A stretch of 64,000 nucleotides of DNA, from contig NZ_POYJ01000017.1 in NCBI RefSeq assembly GCF_002895435.1, positions 42,145 to 106,144 of the forward strand. Direction: 5' to 3'. The position numbers and the translations under genes were made by a program. This DNA comes from Aquimarina sediminis. Lineage in GTDB: Bacteria; Bacteroidota; Bacteroidia; Flavobacteriales; Flavobacteriaceae. Below the pieces are notes generated by a model, which had not been told where the DNA came from, did not search any database, and saw only the letters and a program-made list of their open reading frames with translations. Shown here one piece after another: positions 8,915 through 17,465 of the stretch. Within the stretch, counting starts at the first letter, position 1. Each line of letters opens with the position of its first letter.

Positions 8915-10561
8915 ATGAAAAACATAGCTTTTGTTATCACATGCATACTTCTCATCTCTTGTTCCAATAAATACGAGACAGCAATTAACTCAATAGAGGA
9001 TTATCCTATAATTCCAAAACCAAAAAAACTGACAATAGCTCAAGGTCGTTTTTTGCTAAGCTCTAATACCAAAATAATAGGAGAAAGTAGCTTAGCCAAA
9101 GAAGCTCAATATCTCTCTAAGATGTTAAACACAACTTTAAGCCTTGATCTTGTTATAGCCTCTTCAGACCACCCTACCAAAGCAAATATTATACTCTCTA
9201 TAGACCCTGCTATTGAACATCCAGAAGGCTATACTTTATCCATAAAACATGATAACATCCTTATTTCAGGAAAAACGAGTACTGGTGTTTTTTATGGTAT
9301 TCAATCTTTACTACAACTGTTACCCGTAGGAATTAATACTAAAGAAGAGCTCACAATTCCAGCGGTAAAAATTGTAGATAGCCCTCGATATGCTTACAGA
9401 GGAATGCATCTGGATGTAGGACGTCATTTTTTCCCAATGTCGTCTATCAAGAAGTATCTCGATATGATTGCTATGCATAAAATGAATACATTCCATTGGC
9501 ATTTAACTGAAGATCAAGGGTGGAGAATAGAAATTAAAAAATATCCCAAATTAACCGAAGTAGGAGGCTTTAGAAAAGGAACCGCTATTGGTCTAGCCGG
9601 TACCAGAAATGCTCCATATACTTACGATAACATTCCTTATGGAGGTTTTTATACTCAGGAAGAAATAAAAGAGGTAGTTACCTATGCAAAGCAAAGGCAT
9701 ATTACTGTAATACCAGAGATAGAGCTTCCGGGACATTCATTGGCTGCATTAGCTGCTTATCCTCAATTTGGTAATACAGAAGGTCCGTACGAAGTGGCAA
9801 AAAGGTGGGGTATTTTTAATGAAATATATGCCCCAACAGAAGAAACATTTGCATTCTTAGAAGATATACTTACCGAAGTAATGGAACTTTTCCCAAGCAA
9901 GTATATTCATATTGGCGGTGACGAAGTGTTAAAAAAAGAATGGGAAGAAAGTGCCTATGCACAAGAGCTTATAAAAAGAGAGAAACTCAAAGATGAGCAT
10001 GGGTTACAGAGCTATTTTATTAGGCGCATTGAAAAATTTCTAAACGCTAACGGTCGAAATATTATCGGCTGGGATGAAATCCTCGAAGGAGGGCTAGCTC
10101 CAAATGCTACAGTAATGTCCTGGCGTGGTGTCAAAGGAGGTATCGCTGCTGCCAAACAACACCACTCTGTGATCATGACACCAGGAACTCATTGCTACTT
10201 TGATTATTACCAGGTAGAAGAAGAAAAACAAAAAAATGAACCTATTACTGGAAGTAAAAGGCATACCACTGTAGAAAAAGTATATTCTTATGAACCAACT
10301 CCATCTATATTATCAATAAAAGAGAGTAAATACATACTAGGTGCCCAAGGAAATGTATGGACAGAATATATGCCAACCTGGGATTTGGTAGAATATAACG
10401 TATTACCCAGAATGACAGCACTATCAGAAGTAGTATGGTCATCTAAAGAAACTAGAGACTGGAAAGATTTCTATAAACGTTTACAGTGTATTACAAAAAG
10501 GTATGATAAACTAGGATACAATTATGCAAAGCATAGTGTAGAAACAAACCAAACCCCATAA
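8915..10561 (+). CDS. GH20 beta-N-acetylhexosaminidase lipoprotein
   Basis: A 548-residue glycoside hydrolase family 20 enzyme that removes terminal GlcNAc or GalNAc from chitin oligomers or glycans. The signal peptide ends in the lipobox LLISC (Cys16). Residues ~25-155 are the GH20b helper domain, then the TIM barrel begins at YRGMHLDVGRHF. The catalytic pair is Asp336-Glu337 in HIGGDEV, and GAQGNVWTEY near the C-terminus forms the substrate pocket. Length is standard. It stands alone, with no SusC/SusD neighbours. Confidence 0.9.
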   Translation: MKNIAFVITCILLISCSNKYETAINSIEDYPIIPKPKKLTIAQGRFLLSSNTKIIGESSLAKEAQYLSKMLNTTLSLDLVIASSDHPTKANIILSIDPAIEHPEGYTLSIKHDNILISGKTSTGVFYGIQSLLQLLPVGINTKEELTIPAVKIVDSPRYAYRGMHLDVGRHFFPMSSIKKYLDMIAMHKMNTFHWHLTEDQGWRIEIKKYPKLTEVGGFRKGTAIGLAGTRNAPYTYDNIPYGGFYTQEEIKEVVTYAKQRHITVIPEIELPGHSLAALAAYPQFGNTEGPYEVAKRWGIFNEIYAPTEETFAFLEDILTEVMELFPSKYIHIGGDEVLKKEWEESAYAQELIKREKLKDEHGLQSYFIRRIEKFLNANGRNIIGWDEILEGGLAPNATVMSWRGVKGGIAAAKQHHSVIMTPGTHCYFDYYQVEEEKQKNEPITGSKRHTTVEKVYSYEPTPSILSIKESKYILGAQGNVWTEYMPTWDLVEYNVLPRMTALSEVVWSSKETRDWKDFYKRLQCITKRYDKLGYNYAKHSVETNQTP

Positions 10562-10758
10562 AACATTGATTCTGAAGAAAATTCTTCTTCTTCTATTCAG
10601 GCATCTAAACCTGGTATTTTATGTAAACAAAATTTTACAAAAAAATTAACGAAAGTTAAAAGTCTACCCCTATTTTTATTAGCTACTTTCGCGCTAAACC
10701 TACTCTCTAAATCTTTAGAGTTGTAGTTAGTTTATAAAGCCTTTCTGAGAATATAGAG

Positions 10759-11118
10759 TTGAAACAGTATAAAAGACATATAGCACTATTTTTTGCGTTA
10801 CTTTTTGTAACCACCCAGCTTAGTCATACGCTTCATAACTTTTCTGACACTCATAATCACCACCAGAAGAGATTACTATCAGATATAGGTATTGATGATG
10901 ATACCGTATCAAAAAACAACGTTTTTTTTGACGACATCTGTGATTGTCTTCTTTGTGAACAACATCAAACTATCAAATTATCGGTAGCCAACCCTTTTAA
11001 TTTTGAAATAAAAGAAGCTACCAACCTTGCCTATAGACTTGAAGTATATACCTCTCCTCTATTTTCTACGTATTTACTAGAAAATAGCTCTTTGCGGGGA
11101 CCGCCTGCATCATGTTGA
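10759..11118 (+). CDS. small exported His/Cys-rich protein of a metal-uptake locus
   Basis: A 119-residue protein starting at TTG, with an N-terminal hydrophobic export segment (HIALFFALLFVTTQ). The mature part holds a histidine cluster (HTLHNFSDTHNHHQ), a cysteine group (CDCLLCEQH) and ends in RGPPASC. Small proteins with a terminal RGPP motif next to TonB receptors are common in Bacteroidota and resemble the DUF2946 group linked to copper or zinc. It lies about 220 bases ahead of a TonB receptor on the same strand and probably helps bind metal. That role is inferred. Confidence 0.55.
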   Translation: MKQYKRHIALFFALLFVTTQLSHTLHNFSDTHNHHQKRLLSDIGIDDDTVSKNNVFFDDICDCLLCEQHQTIKLSVANPFNFEIKEATNLAYRLEVYTSPLFSTYLLENSSLRGPPASC

Positions 11119-11225
11119 TAGTTTAAGTCAGTCGTTATAATTACTTTATCCTTATTATATATTATGTTAGTCAACACTCTATAGTAGTATCATAGTATAT
11201 ATAAACAACTTGTCTTATTCTATTG

Positions 11226-11248
11226 ATTAATCATATATCGTGATTAAT
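11226..11248. promoter_or_regulatory. dyad upstream of the TonB receptor gene
   Basis: ATTAATCA and TGATTAAT form a perfect 8-bp inverted repeat with a 7-base spacer about 90 bases before the receptor start codon. There is no T-run, so an operator is more likely than a terminator. The bound protein is unknown; a metal-sensing repressor is one possibility. Confidence 0.35.
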
Positions 11249-11334
11249 AATTTTCTAAAAATCAAACGTATCAGTTGCTACACAGGTGTATTACCTATTT
11301 GCAATTGACATCCATTTTCTTTTAAGTTTTTATA

Positions 11335-13695
11335 ATGTATAGGAATATCACCATACCCTTCCTATTGTTATGTTCTGTACTGTTCTGTCAGGAAACGTAT
11401 AATATTAAGATAAAGGTAATCGATAAATACTCGAGTTTACCCGTATCTGAAGCACATGTAACAATAGGCAATCAACAAGCAGTTACAAATTCGGAAGGAG
11501 ATTTTTACTTCGATAATATCAAGGCTCAAAAACATAGGTTAACGATTACACATGTAGGATACCAAACATACACAACAGAAATAATAATTCCGACATCCGT
11601 TGCAGATTTTATTTATCTAGAGCCTAAGGAATCATTATTAGATGAAGTTGTTATCTCTGGTGATAACGATAAAAAGCTACTCCAAAAAAAATCGCTCTCC
11701 ACGCTACAAGTAGAAAAAGAATTTCTCGAAGAAAACAGAGAAAATAGCTTAATGCAAACTCTTAAAAAAATACCTGGTGTGAGTGCTATTTCTATTGGCT
11801 CCGGGCAATCCAAACCTGTTATCAGAGGACTTGGATTTAATCGTGTGGTGGTAGTCGAAAATGGAATTAAGCATGAAGCACAACAATGGGCTACCGATCA
11901 TGGCTTAGAGATCGATCAATACAATGTAGAACAGATCGAAATCACTAAAGGTGCTGCTTCATTACTCTATGGTTCTGATGCCATAGCCGGAGTTATCGCC
12001 ATCACTCCCGGAAAATTACCTGCAAAAAATACACTAACAGGAGAAGCTCACCTTACTACTCGAAGTAACAATGACCTTATAGGAGCCTCTGTTGGGATAA
12101 AAAAACGATATACCAACTGGTACTACAAAGCTCGACTTTCACATCAAAATTATGGTGACTATAGAGTGCCAACTGATAAGATTTACTACGAAAACTATGT
12201 TTTTGACCTACATAAGAATTACTTGCGTAATACTGCTGGATTTAACTATGATATTAGCTCATCGATAGGATATATATCTGATAATTTTCATACAGAAACT
12301 ACTTTTAGTAATGTATATGCTAAAAATGGTTTTTTTGCCAACGCCCATGGTCTGGAGGTAAGAACCTCTCGAATAGATTATGATGCTAGCAATAGAGATA
12401 TCGATTTACCATATCACAAGGTAAACCACTTCAAAGTAATCAACAATTCTAAGATTACTTTACCAAATCACACCCTCACTATCGATGCCGGATATCAAAA
12501 CAACCATAGAGAAGAACATTCTGAAGCCGTACCTCATGGATATATGCCTACTCCTGAATCCTCACAAGAACGCTTGTTTGTAAAAAACACATATAGCTTA
12601 AACGTACAGGACCAAACCTACGCCATAAGTGGTCATAAAATTAAGACTGGTATTAATCTCGAATATCAAAACAACACTATTGGCGGCTGGGGGTTTTTGA
12701 TCCCAGAATATAATAGATTTACTGCCGGTCTATTTCTCTATGATCAATATGAGATACATAAAAATCTGTATGTAGAAGGAGGACTACGTTATGACTATGG
12801 TATTGTAAATACAAAACCCTATTATGAGTGGTTTGATTCTCCTGTAACCGATAGTAATGGAGTCGTTACGCAACAAAGATTACAAAGAGCTAGTGATGAA
12901 AATCTAAAATTCGGTAGCTACAGTGCTTCTCTAGGTATTAGTTATTTACAAAAAAAGACATCTTATAAATTAAATATAGGAAAGAGTTTTAGAATCCCCT
13001 TGGCTAGCGAATTAGCTTCAGATGGAGTAAACTACCATATGTATAGGTATGAAGAAGGAAGTATTAACCTCAAATCTGAAAATTCATATCAAATAGATGG
13101 AGAAATTAATTTTAGTTCCAAAAACCTTGATATCCTAATAAACCCTTTTGTCAACTATTTTGACAACTACATCTACCTTAATCCGATTCCCGAGTATTAT
13201 GAAACACTTCAAAGGTATAAGTACACGCAAAGTGAAGTATTCAGGTATGGTAGCGAGTTGATGATTACTTACAAAGTAAATACTAATTTTTCTGTTTCTG
13301 GTGCTTTAGAATATGTAAAATCAAAACAACTAAGTGGTAGCAAAAAGAATTTCACAATCCCATTTTCACCACCTCTGTCAGCTATTTTTTCGGCAAAATA
13401 TAACATAAAATCACAATCTTTTTTTAGGGACACCCAACTATTTGCTGATCTCAGGATGACAGCAAAACAAAACGATATAGTACCACCAGAAAGACCCACA
13501 GATGGATATTCTTTATTGCATCTGGGAGCACAGACACAAATACCACTTATATCAGAAAAACACCCACTAAAAATACAGTGTAAACTAAACAACATTTTCG
13601 ACAACAAGGTATACGATCATACTAGTTTTTATAGACTAATACAAGTTCCCGAACCGGGAAGAAACATTTCAATTTCAATAACCCAAAAGTTTTAA
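11335..13695 (+). CDS. TonB-dependent outer-membrane receptor, metal-type
   Basis: A 786-residue receptor. After a signal peptide (to about residue 20) come a carboxypeptidase-regulatory-like beta domain (~23-108), the plug (~115-235, with SKPVIRGLGFNRVVVVENG and ASLLYGSDAIAGVI) and a 22-strand barrel ending in the aromatic GRNISISITQKF. The plug phrase QQWATDHGLEID is one I associate with copper/zinc-type receptors (ZnuD-like) rather than SusC glycan receptors, and no SusD is present. Flanking His-rich proteins support a metal cargo. Confidence 0.8.
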   Translation: MYRNITIPFLLLCSVLFCQETYNIKIKVIDKYSSLPVSEAHVTIGNQQAVTNSEGDFYFDNIKAQKHRLTITHVGYQTYTTEIIIPTSVADFIYLEPKESLLDEVVISGDNDKKLLQKKSLSTLQVEKEFLEENRENSLMQTLKKIPGVSAISIGSGQSKPVIRGLGFNRVVVVENGIKHEAQQWATDHGLEIDQYNVEQIEITKGAASLLYGSDAIAGVIAITPGKLPAKNTLTGEAHLTTRSNNDLIGASVGIKKRYTNWYYKARLSHQNYGDYRVPTDKIYYENYVFDLHKNYLRNTAGFNYDISSSIGYISDNFHTETTFSNVYAKNGFFANAHGLEVRTSRIDYDASNRDIDLPYHKVNHFKVINNSKITLPNHTLTIDAGYQNNHREEHSEAVPHGYMPTPESSQERLFVKNTYSLNVQDQTYAISGHKIKTGINLEYQNNTIGGWGFLIPEYNRFTAGLFLYDQYEIHKNLYVEGGLRYDYGIVNTKPYYEWFDSPVTDSNGVVTQQRLQRASDENLKFGSYSASLGISYLQKKTSYKLNIGKSFRIPLASELASDGVNYHMYRYEEGSINLKSENSYQIDGEINFSSKNLDILINPFVNYFDNYIYLNPIPEYYETLQRYKYTQSEVFRYGSELMITYKVNTNFSVSGALEYVKSKQLSGSKKNFTIPFSPPLSAIFSAKYNIKSQSFFRDTQLFADLRMTAKQNDIVPPERPTDGYSLLHLGAQTQIPLISEKHPLKIQCKLNNIFDNKVYDHTSFYRLIQVPEPGRNISISITQKF

Positions 13696-13711
13696 TTTAA
13701 ACAACCCAATT

Positions 13712-14533
13712 ATGAAAAACAGATTTCAAGTAGCTATTTTATTTTTCCTCAGTCTCTTTATCATCTCATGTGATAATGATGACGATGCGATCATTTTTGA
13801 TGAAAACATAAACCAAGTGCGTTTTACAGGTATAGAACTAGGTAATTCTCAATTAGTCTTACCGCAGTCCAATGTAGATATCCATACAGAATTTGATTAT
13901 GCTGGTACAAGTAAGGTTACCAAGATTTTCTTTGATGTTATACCTTTTGATGTTCCTAATGTAAGAGAAGGTGAAACCGCCTGGGAGTTAACCGATCATC
14001 TGGTTCCGGTAGAACGTTATGAAGGGCAACTGAATCCACATATACATTATCATGTATATTTTGACGAAGAAAACAAATATGACCCAAGTATCACTCCGGC
14101 AGAAGGGGTTTATAAATTTAAAATCACGGTAGAGCATGAAGACGGTTCTAAAAGTGCTATCACCAAAGAGCTTCACATTATTCAAAAATTTAAAAACATG
14201 AAAATTGGTGATAATAATGTAGTAGCATTAGGAACGGACAAGCTTCCTACTTCATATGAATATCTTTCTGGGAATAATACGGTAACAGAAATCAAATATC
14301 AATTATGGTTTGAAGAATGGAGAGAGGGTCAAAATGTAGAAGTCGGTAAATGGGACAATATCGAAGTAATACTACCAGAGAACCTTTATAAGGGAATCAA
14401 AAACCCGAACATACAATACAATTTTGATTTAATCAAAGGCTCTCCAGCTGGAGGATACTGGTTAAATATTTATGCAAAAGAAAGTGGAGAAAGTGAAGCT
14501 GTGAAACTTTCAATTCCTTTTGAAGTAAAATAA
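13712..14533 (+). CDS. surface lipoprotein with two DUF4625-like repeats
   Basis: A 273-residue lipoprotein (Cys20) whose first mature residues are DNDDD, the acidic signal that sends Bacteroidota lipoproteins to the outer surface. Two consecutive beta-sandwich units (about residues 33-160 and 165-273) resemble each other and the DUF4625 protein downstream. The first unit carries PHIHYHVYFDEE, a likely metal-binding patch. It begins 16 bases after the TonB receptor and is surely in the same operon, so it probably acts as a surface partner that captures the cargo. Confidence 0.65.
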   Translation: MKNRFQVAILFFLSLFIISCDNDDDAIIFDENINQVRFTGIELGNSQLVLPQSNVDIHTEFDYAGTSKVTKIFFDVIPFDVPNVREGETAWELTDHLVPVERYEGQLNPHIHYHVYFDEENKYDPSITPAEGVYKFKITVEHEDGSKSAITKELHIIQKFKNMKIGDNNVVALGTDKLPTSYEYLSGNNTVTEIKYQLWFEEWREGQNVEVGKWDNIEVILPENLYKGIKNPNIQYNFDLIKGSPAGGYWLNIYAKESGESEAVKLSIPFEVK

Positions 14534-14543
14534 AACACTAAAA

Positions 14544-14580
14544 GAGACTATCTGAAAAAGATGATTTCTCAGATGGTCTC
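14544..14580 (+). terminator. intra-operon hairpin between the two surface lipoprotein genes
   Basis: A 12-bp stem (GAGACTATCTGA with TCAGATGGTCTC, one G-U pair) lies between the two lipoprotein genes and is followed by TTATT. It may be a partial terminator that lowers expression of the last gene. Confidence 0.55.
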
Positions 14581-14606
14581 TTATTCTAACTATAAAAAAC
14601 ATACCA

Positions 14607-15080
14607 ATGAAAAAAATAGCATCAATACTAACGATTACCATTTTTTTGGGTTCTTTTATAAGCTGTTCTAGTGATAATGATGAAACAGATACAGAAAAAC
14701 CAACCATTAGCGTAAACTACAATGAAGGGTTTCCTAAATCCTGCACGGTACTAAAAAAAGGAAGTCAGTATACTATCAGGGTAAAAACATCAGATAATGT
14801 AGCTCTTGCTTCGTATGCTATAGATATACATCATAATTTTGATCACCATACTCATGACGATCAAGGATCGCAATGTGTACTAGGAGCTATTAAGACTCCA
14901 GAAACCCCAATGATTTTTATGGAGAGCTATCCCATAAATGGAGATACGCAACAGTTCGAAATTAAACAAACTATAGCTATCCCTGACCATATCGATTCTG
15001 GAGATTATCACTGTCAGATTTCTGTAATTGATGCCACAGGATGGCAAAGCAGAACATCAATAGATATTAAGATTGAATAA
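14607..15080 (+). CDS. DUF4625 surface lipoprotein
   Basis: A 157-residue lipoprotein (Cys20, followed by SSDNDE, a surface-export signal). The rest is a single DUF4625 beta-sandwich. It contains IDIHHNFDHHTHDD, eight histidines and aspartates in a short span, and a lone cysteine pair candidate (SKSC, GSQC). Together with the receptor and the 119-residue His/Cys-rich protein it argues for transition-metal binding outside the cell. This is an inference; the family has no assigned function. Confidence 0.7.
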   Translation: MKKIASILTITIFLGSFISCSSDNDETDTEKPTISVNYNEGFPKSCTVLKKGSQYTIRVKTSDNVALASYAIDIHHNFDHHTHDDQGSQCVLGAIKTPETPMIFMESYPINGDTQQFEIKQTIAIPDHIDSGDYHCQISVIDATGWQSRTSIDIKIE

Positions 15081-15178
15081 AGTATATTCGGAGGAGAATA
15101 CCCAACTAACAGATATAAAGATTTATCTGTTTACAAGGTTCTTGTATATTTATACTCTTATATGGAATCATCTTAAAA

Positions 15179-16030
15179 ATGGAAAATATCCCCATAAGAA
15201 ATATTAATGCTTCTCAAGAAAAACTAAAGCTCGCGGACAACTTTAGCATACGAAACCTCCGAGATTTGTTTGAAGGAAAAGATATGGTTCAAAAACTGCA
15301 TAAGCATAGTTTTTTTTATGTATTGGTTTTAAAAAAGGGAAAGGGTGATCATCAGATAGACTTTACGCCATATACCATTGATGATCATTCTATTTTCTTC
15401 ATGCGTCCAGGTCAGGTGCATCAGCTTAATCTTAAGCTAGGTAGCGCAGGTTTTTTAATGGCTTTTACTACTGATTTTTATCGAGATAAAGAATCAAATC
15501 AATACTTGCGCAAAGCCAGTAACACCAACTTTTATCAATTTGATCAATATAGTTTTAATAAGATTTATTCGGTATTTCAATATATGTTTCAGGAATATAC
15601 CGATAAAAATAAAGGGTATGAAGAAGTCATCAAATCTAATTTGAACATTCTTTTTATCGAACTTAATAGACTACAGCATGAAAATCCTTTATCCGATGGC
15701 GTATCATATACGCAGCAGCGCCTGGAAGACTTTTTAGAACTTCTAAATTCTCATATTTTTAGTCATAAACAGGTTTCGTACTATGCAGATATGTTGAATC
15801 TTTCGCCATATCAACTTAACGCAATTACCAAAACATCTTTAGGAAAAACATGCTCAGAACTTATCAATGGCTATATTATTCTAGAGTCCAAAAGATACCT
15901 TCTTGCTACTTCAAATCAAGTAACACAAATAGCATATCATCTGGGATATCAGGATGTTTCCTATTTCATTAGGTTTTTTAAAAGACAAACGGGGTTCTCT
16001 CCAGAGGTCTTTAGACAGAACTTTAAATAA
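15179..16030 (+). CDS. AraC-family regulator with cupin sensor
   Basis: A 283-residue regulator. The N-terminal half has the AraC cupin pattern (LHKHSFFYVLVLKKGKGDHQIDF, then FFMRPGQVHQL), and the last 100 residues form the HTH pair ending YQDVSYFIRFFKRQTGFSPEVFRQNF. It starts 99 bases after the DUF4625 gene and ahead of a methyltransferase; which side it controls is open. Confidence 0.8.
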   Translation: MENIPIRNINASQEKLKLADNFSIRNLRDLFEGKDMVQKLHKHSFFYVLVLKKGKGDHQIDFTPYTIDDHSIFFMRPGQVHQLNLKLGSAGFLMAFTTDFYRDKESNQYLRKASNTNFYQFDQYSFNKIYSVFQYMFQEYTDKNKGYEEVIKSNLNILFIELNRLQHENPLSDGVSYTQQRLEDFLELLNSHIFSHKQVSYYADMLNLSPYQLNAITKTSLGKTCSELINGYIILESKRYLLATSNQVTQIAYHLGYQDVSYFIRFFKRQTGFSPEVFRQNFK

Positions 16031-16132
16031 GTCCTGTCTAATTCTGTTTTTATCCTGTCTTATTGAGATTGTTTGGCACTACATTTATGGCTAAATAATG
16101 AATTATATATTAATGTAAAATAAACAACAACT

Positions 16133-16744
16133 ATGAATCAAAAATGGGATGACAGATACAAAGAACAAGGCTTTGCATATGGCAAAGATCCTAATGTGTT
16201 TTTTAAAGAATGGCTGCCTAAATTTAACCCCGGATCTATAGTAATGCCTGCCGATGGTGAGGGGCGTAATGGAGTTTTTGCAGCGCAATCCGGTTGGAAA
16301 GTAACCTCTTTTGACCTCAGTATAGAAGGCAAATCAAAAGCATTACATCTTGCCAAAGAAAGTAATGTTACTCTTGATTATATTGTTGGAAACTTGAACG
16401 AATTACAATTTGAAAAAGAAACATTCGATGCTATCGGAATGATATATGCCCATTTTTTGGCTGAACACAAGTCTTCCTTTCATAAGAAATTAGATACTTT
16501 TCTTAAACCTGGAGGTATCATTATTTTCGAAGCTTTTAGTAAAAGTCATTTGCCTTACAAAAAAGCCAATCCCAAAGTCGGAGGACCAAGAGACATCAAC
16601 GAATTATATTCTAAAGAAGAAATAACAGAAGATTTTAAAAATTATGAAGTACTACATTTAGAGGAAGAAGAAATTCTCTTAAATGAAGGCAAATATCATA
16701 TAGGAAAAGGTGCTGTAATTAGATTTGTGGGAAGAAAACAGTAA
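16133..16744 (+). CDS. SAM methyltransferase, TehB-like
   Basis: A 203-residue class I methyltransferase of the small tellurite-resistance/TehB-like type. The opening WDDRYKEQGFAYGKDPN is typical of that group; the SAM loop is the variant MPADGEGRNGVFAA, then FDLS and LNELQFEKETFDAIGMIYAHF. The usual GxGxG is replaced by DGEGRN, which is normal for this subfamily. The acceptor is unknown. It lies 100 bases downstream of the AraC gene. Confidence 0.75.
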   Translation: MNQKWDDRYKEQGFAYGKDPNVFFKEWLPKFNPGSIVMPADGEGRNGVFAAQSGWKVTSFDLSIEGKSKALHLAKESNVTLDYIVGNLNELQFEKETFDAIGMIYAHFLAEHKSSFHKKLDTFLKPGGIIIFEAFSKSHLPYKKANPKVGGPRDINELYSKEEITEDFKNYEVLHLEEEEILLNEGKYHIGKGAVIRFVGRKQ

Positions 16745-16858
16745 TGCCATTTATGCTTTGGGTTCACTCAATAAGAAAATCACCTTTTCTTGCTTATGTA
16801 AACAAGAGCATTTTATATCAATCTGTTAGTATTACTGACCCGCGCGCAGGGTTGAGGT

Positions 16859-16875
16859 TTCAGCGCTCCGCTGAA
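16859..16875. repeat. GC-rich hairpin in the intergenic element
   Basis: TTCAGCG-CTC-CGCTGAA forms a perfect 7-bp stem with a 3-base loop. It sits at the left side of a GC-rich island that also contains the tandem repeat just downstream, in a 720-base gap without a convincing gene. Confidence 0.5.
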
Positions 16876-16910
16876 GTCTTTTCCTGATGCGCTGACGTAC
16901 TTTACCTCTG

Positions 16911-17037
16911 CGGGGACGACTGCCCTATATGCCGATGGTCAATAGTAATAGTGCGAGGAAGCATCTCACTAGTACGGGGAAAGCTCTTTTTGTACCGATG
17001 GTCGATATTTACTATGCAGGGGCAGTGTACAACCCAG
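16911..17037. repeat. imperfect tandem repeat, two ~63-base units, GC-rich
   Basis: Each unit opens with CGGGGA, has CCGATGGTC about 20 bases in (16932-16940 and 16995-17003) and then a similar ATA...TGC..GG tail. The base composition is far above the surrounding AT-rich DNA. The only open frame across it, on the minus strand, simply translates the repeat (DHRHIG and DHRYKK) and is not convincing. The rest of the 16745-17465 gap is AT-rich with nothing else I can name. It may be a copy of a dispersed intergenic repeat family. Confidence 0.5.
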
Positions 17038-17465
17038 TAAAACCTTTTGACTTTAAGTAACATTACGAAAAGAGAGTTGTATTGTAGTAAATTCAAAATA
17101 TAGATTATCGTATCAAGAATATATAGTATAAACTATTGAGACTTATTAATCATCAGTATTACAAGCTGTTATTGTTAAGGAATTGTAATCAAAGTAAATA
17201 TTACTTTACGGTGGTACATCTGAATATTCTGGATTGTAAATGACATGTCTCATAGCACCATATCACAACTACAAAAAATTAATAAGCCCAACTATATTAT
17301 CTGGATCAATTGAAGATTACAGGGAAATCAGAAAAAACAGGTCGGGTTACAATCTGCTCTTTGAATAAGTTTGCTATTTTCAAATTATAAAATAATAACG
17401 GAATCTGAAAATACTAAAAACTATAGTTAATATAGATCTACGTTCTCCACAATTAAAATAAAATA

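Noticed and set aside
16902..17096. 64-codon minus-strand frame across the GC-rich repeat
   Set aside because: The product only translates the tandem DNA repeat (DHRHIG, DHRYKK), so it is a by-product of the repeat.
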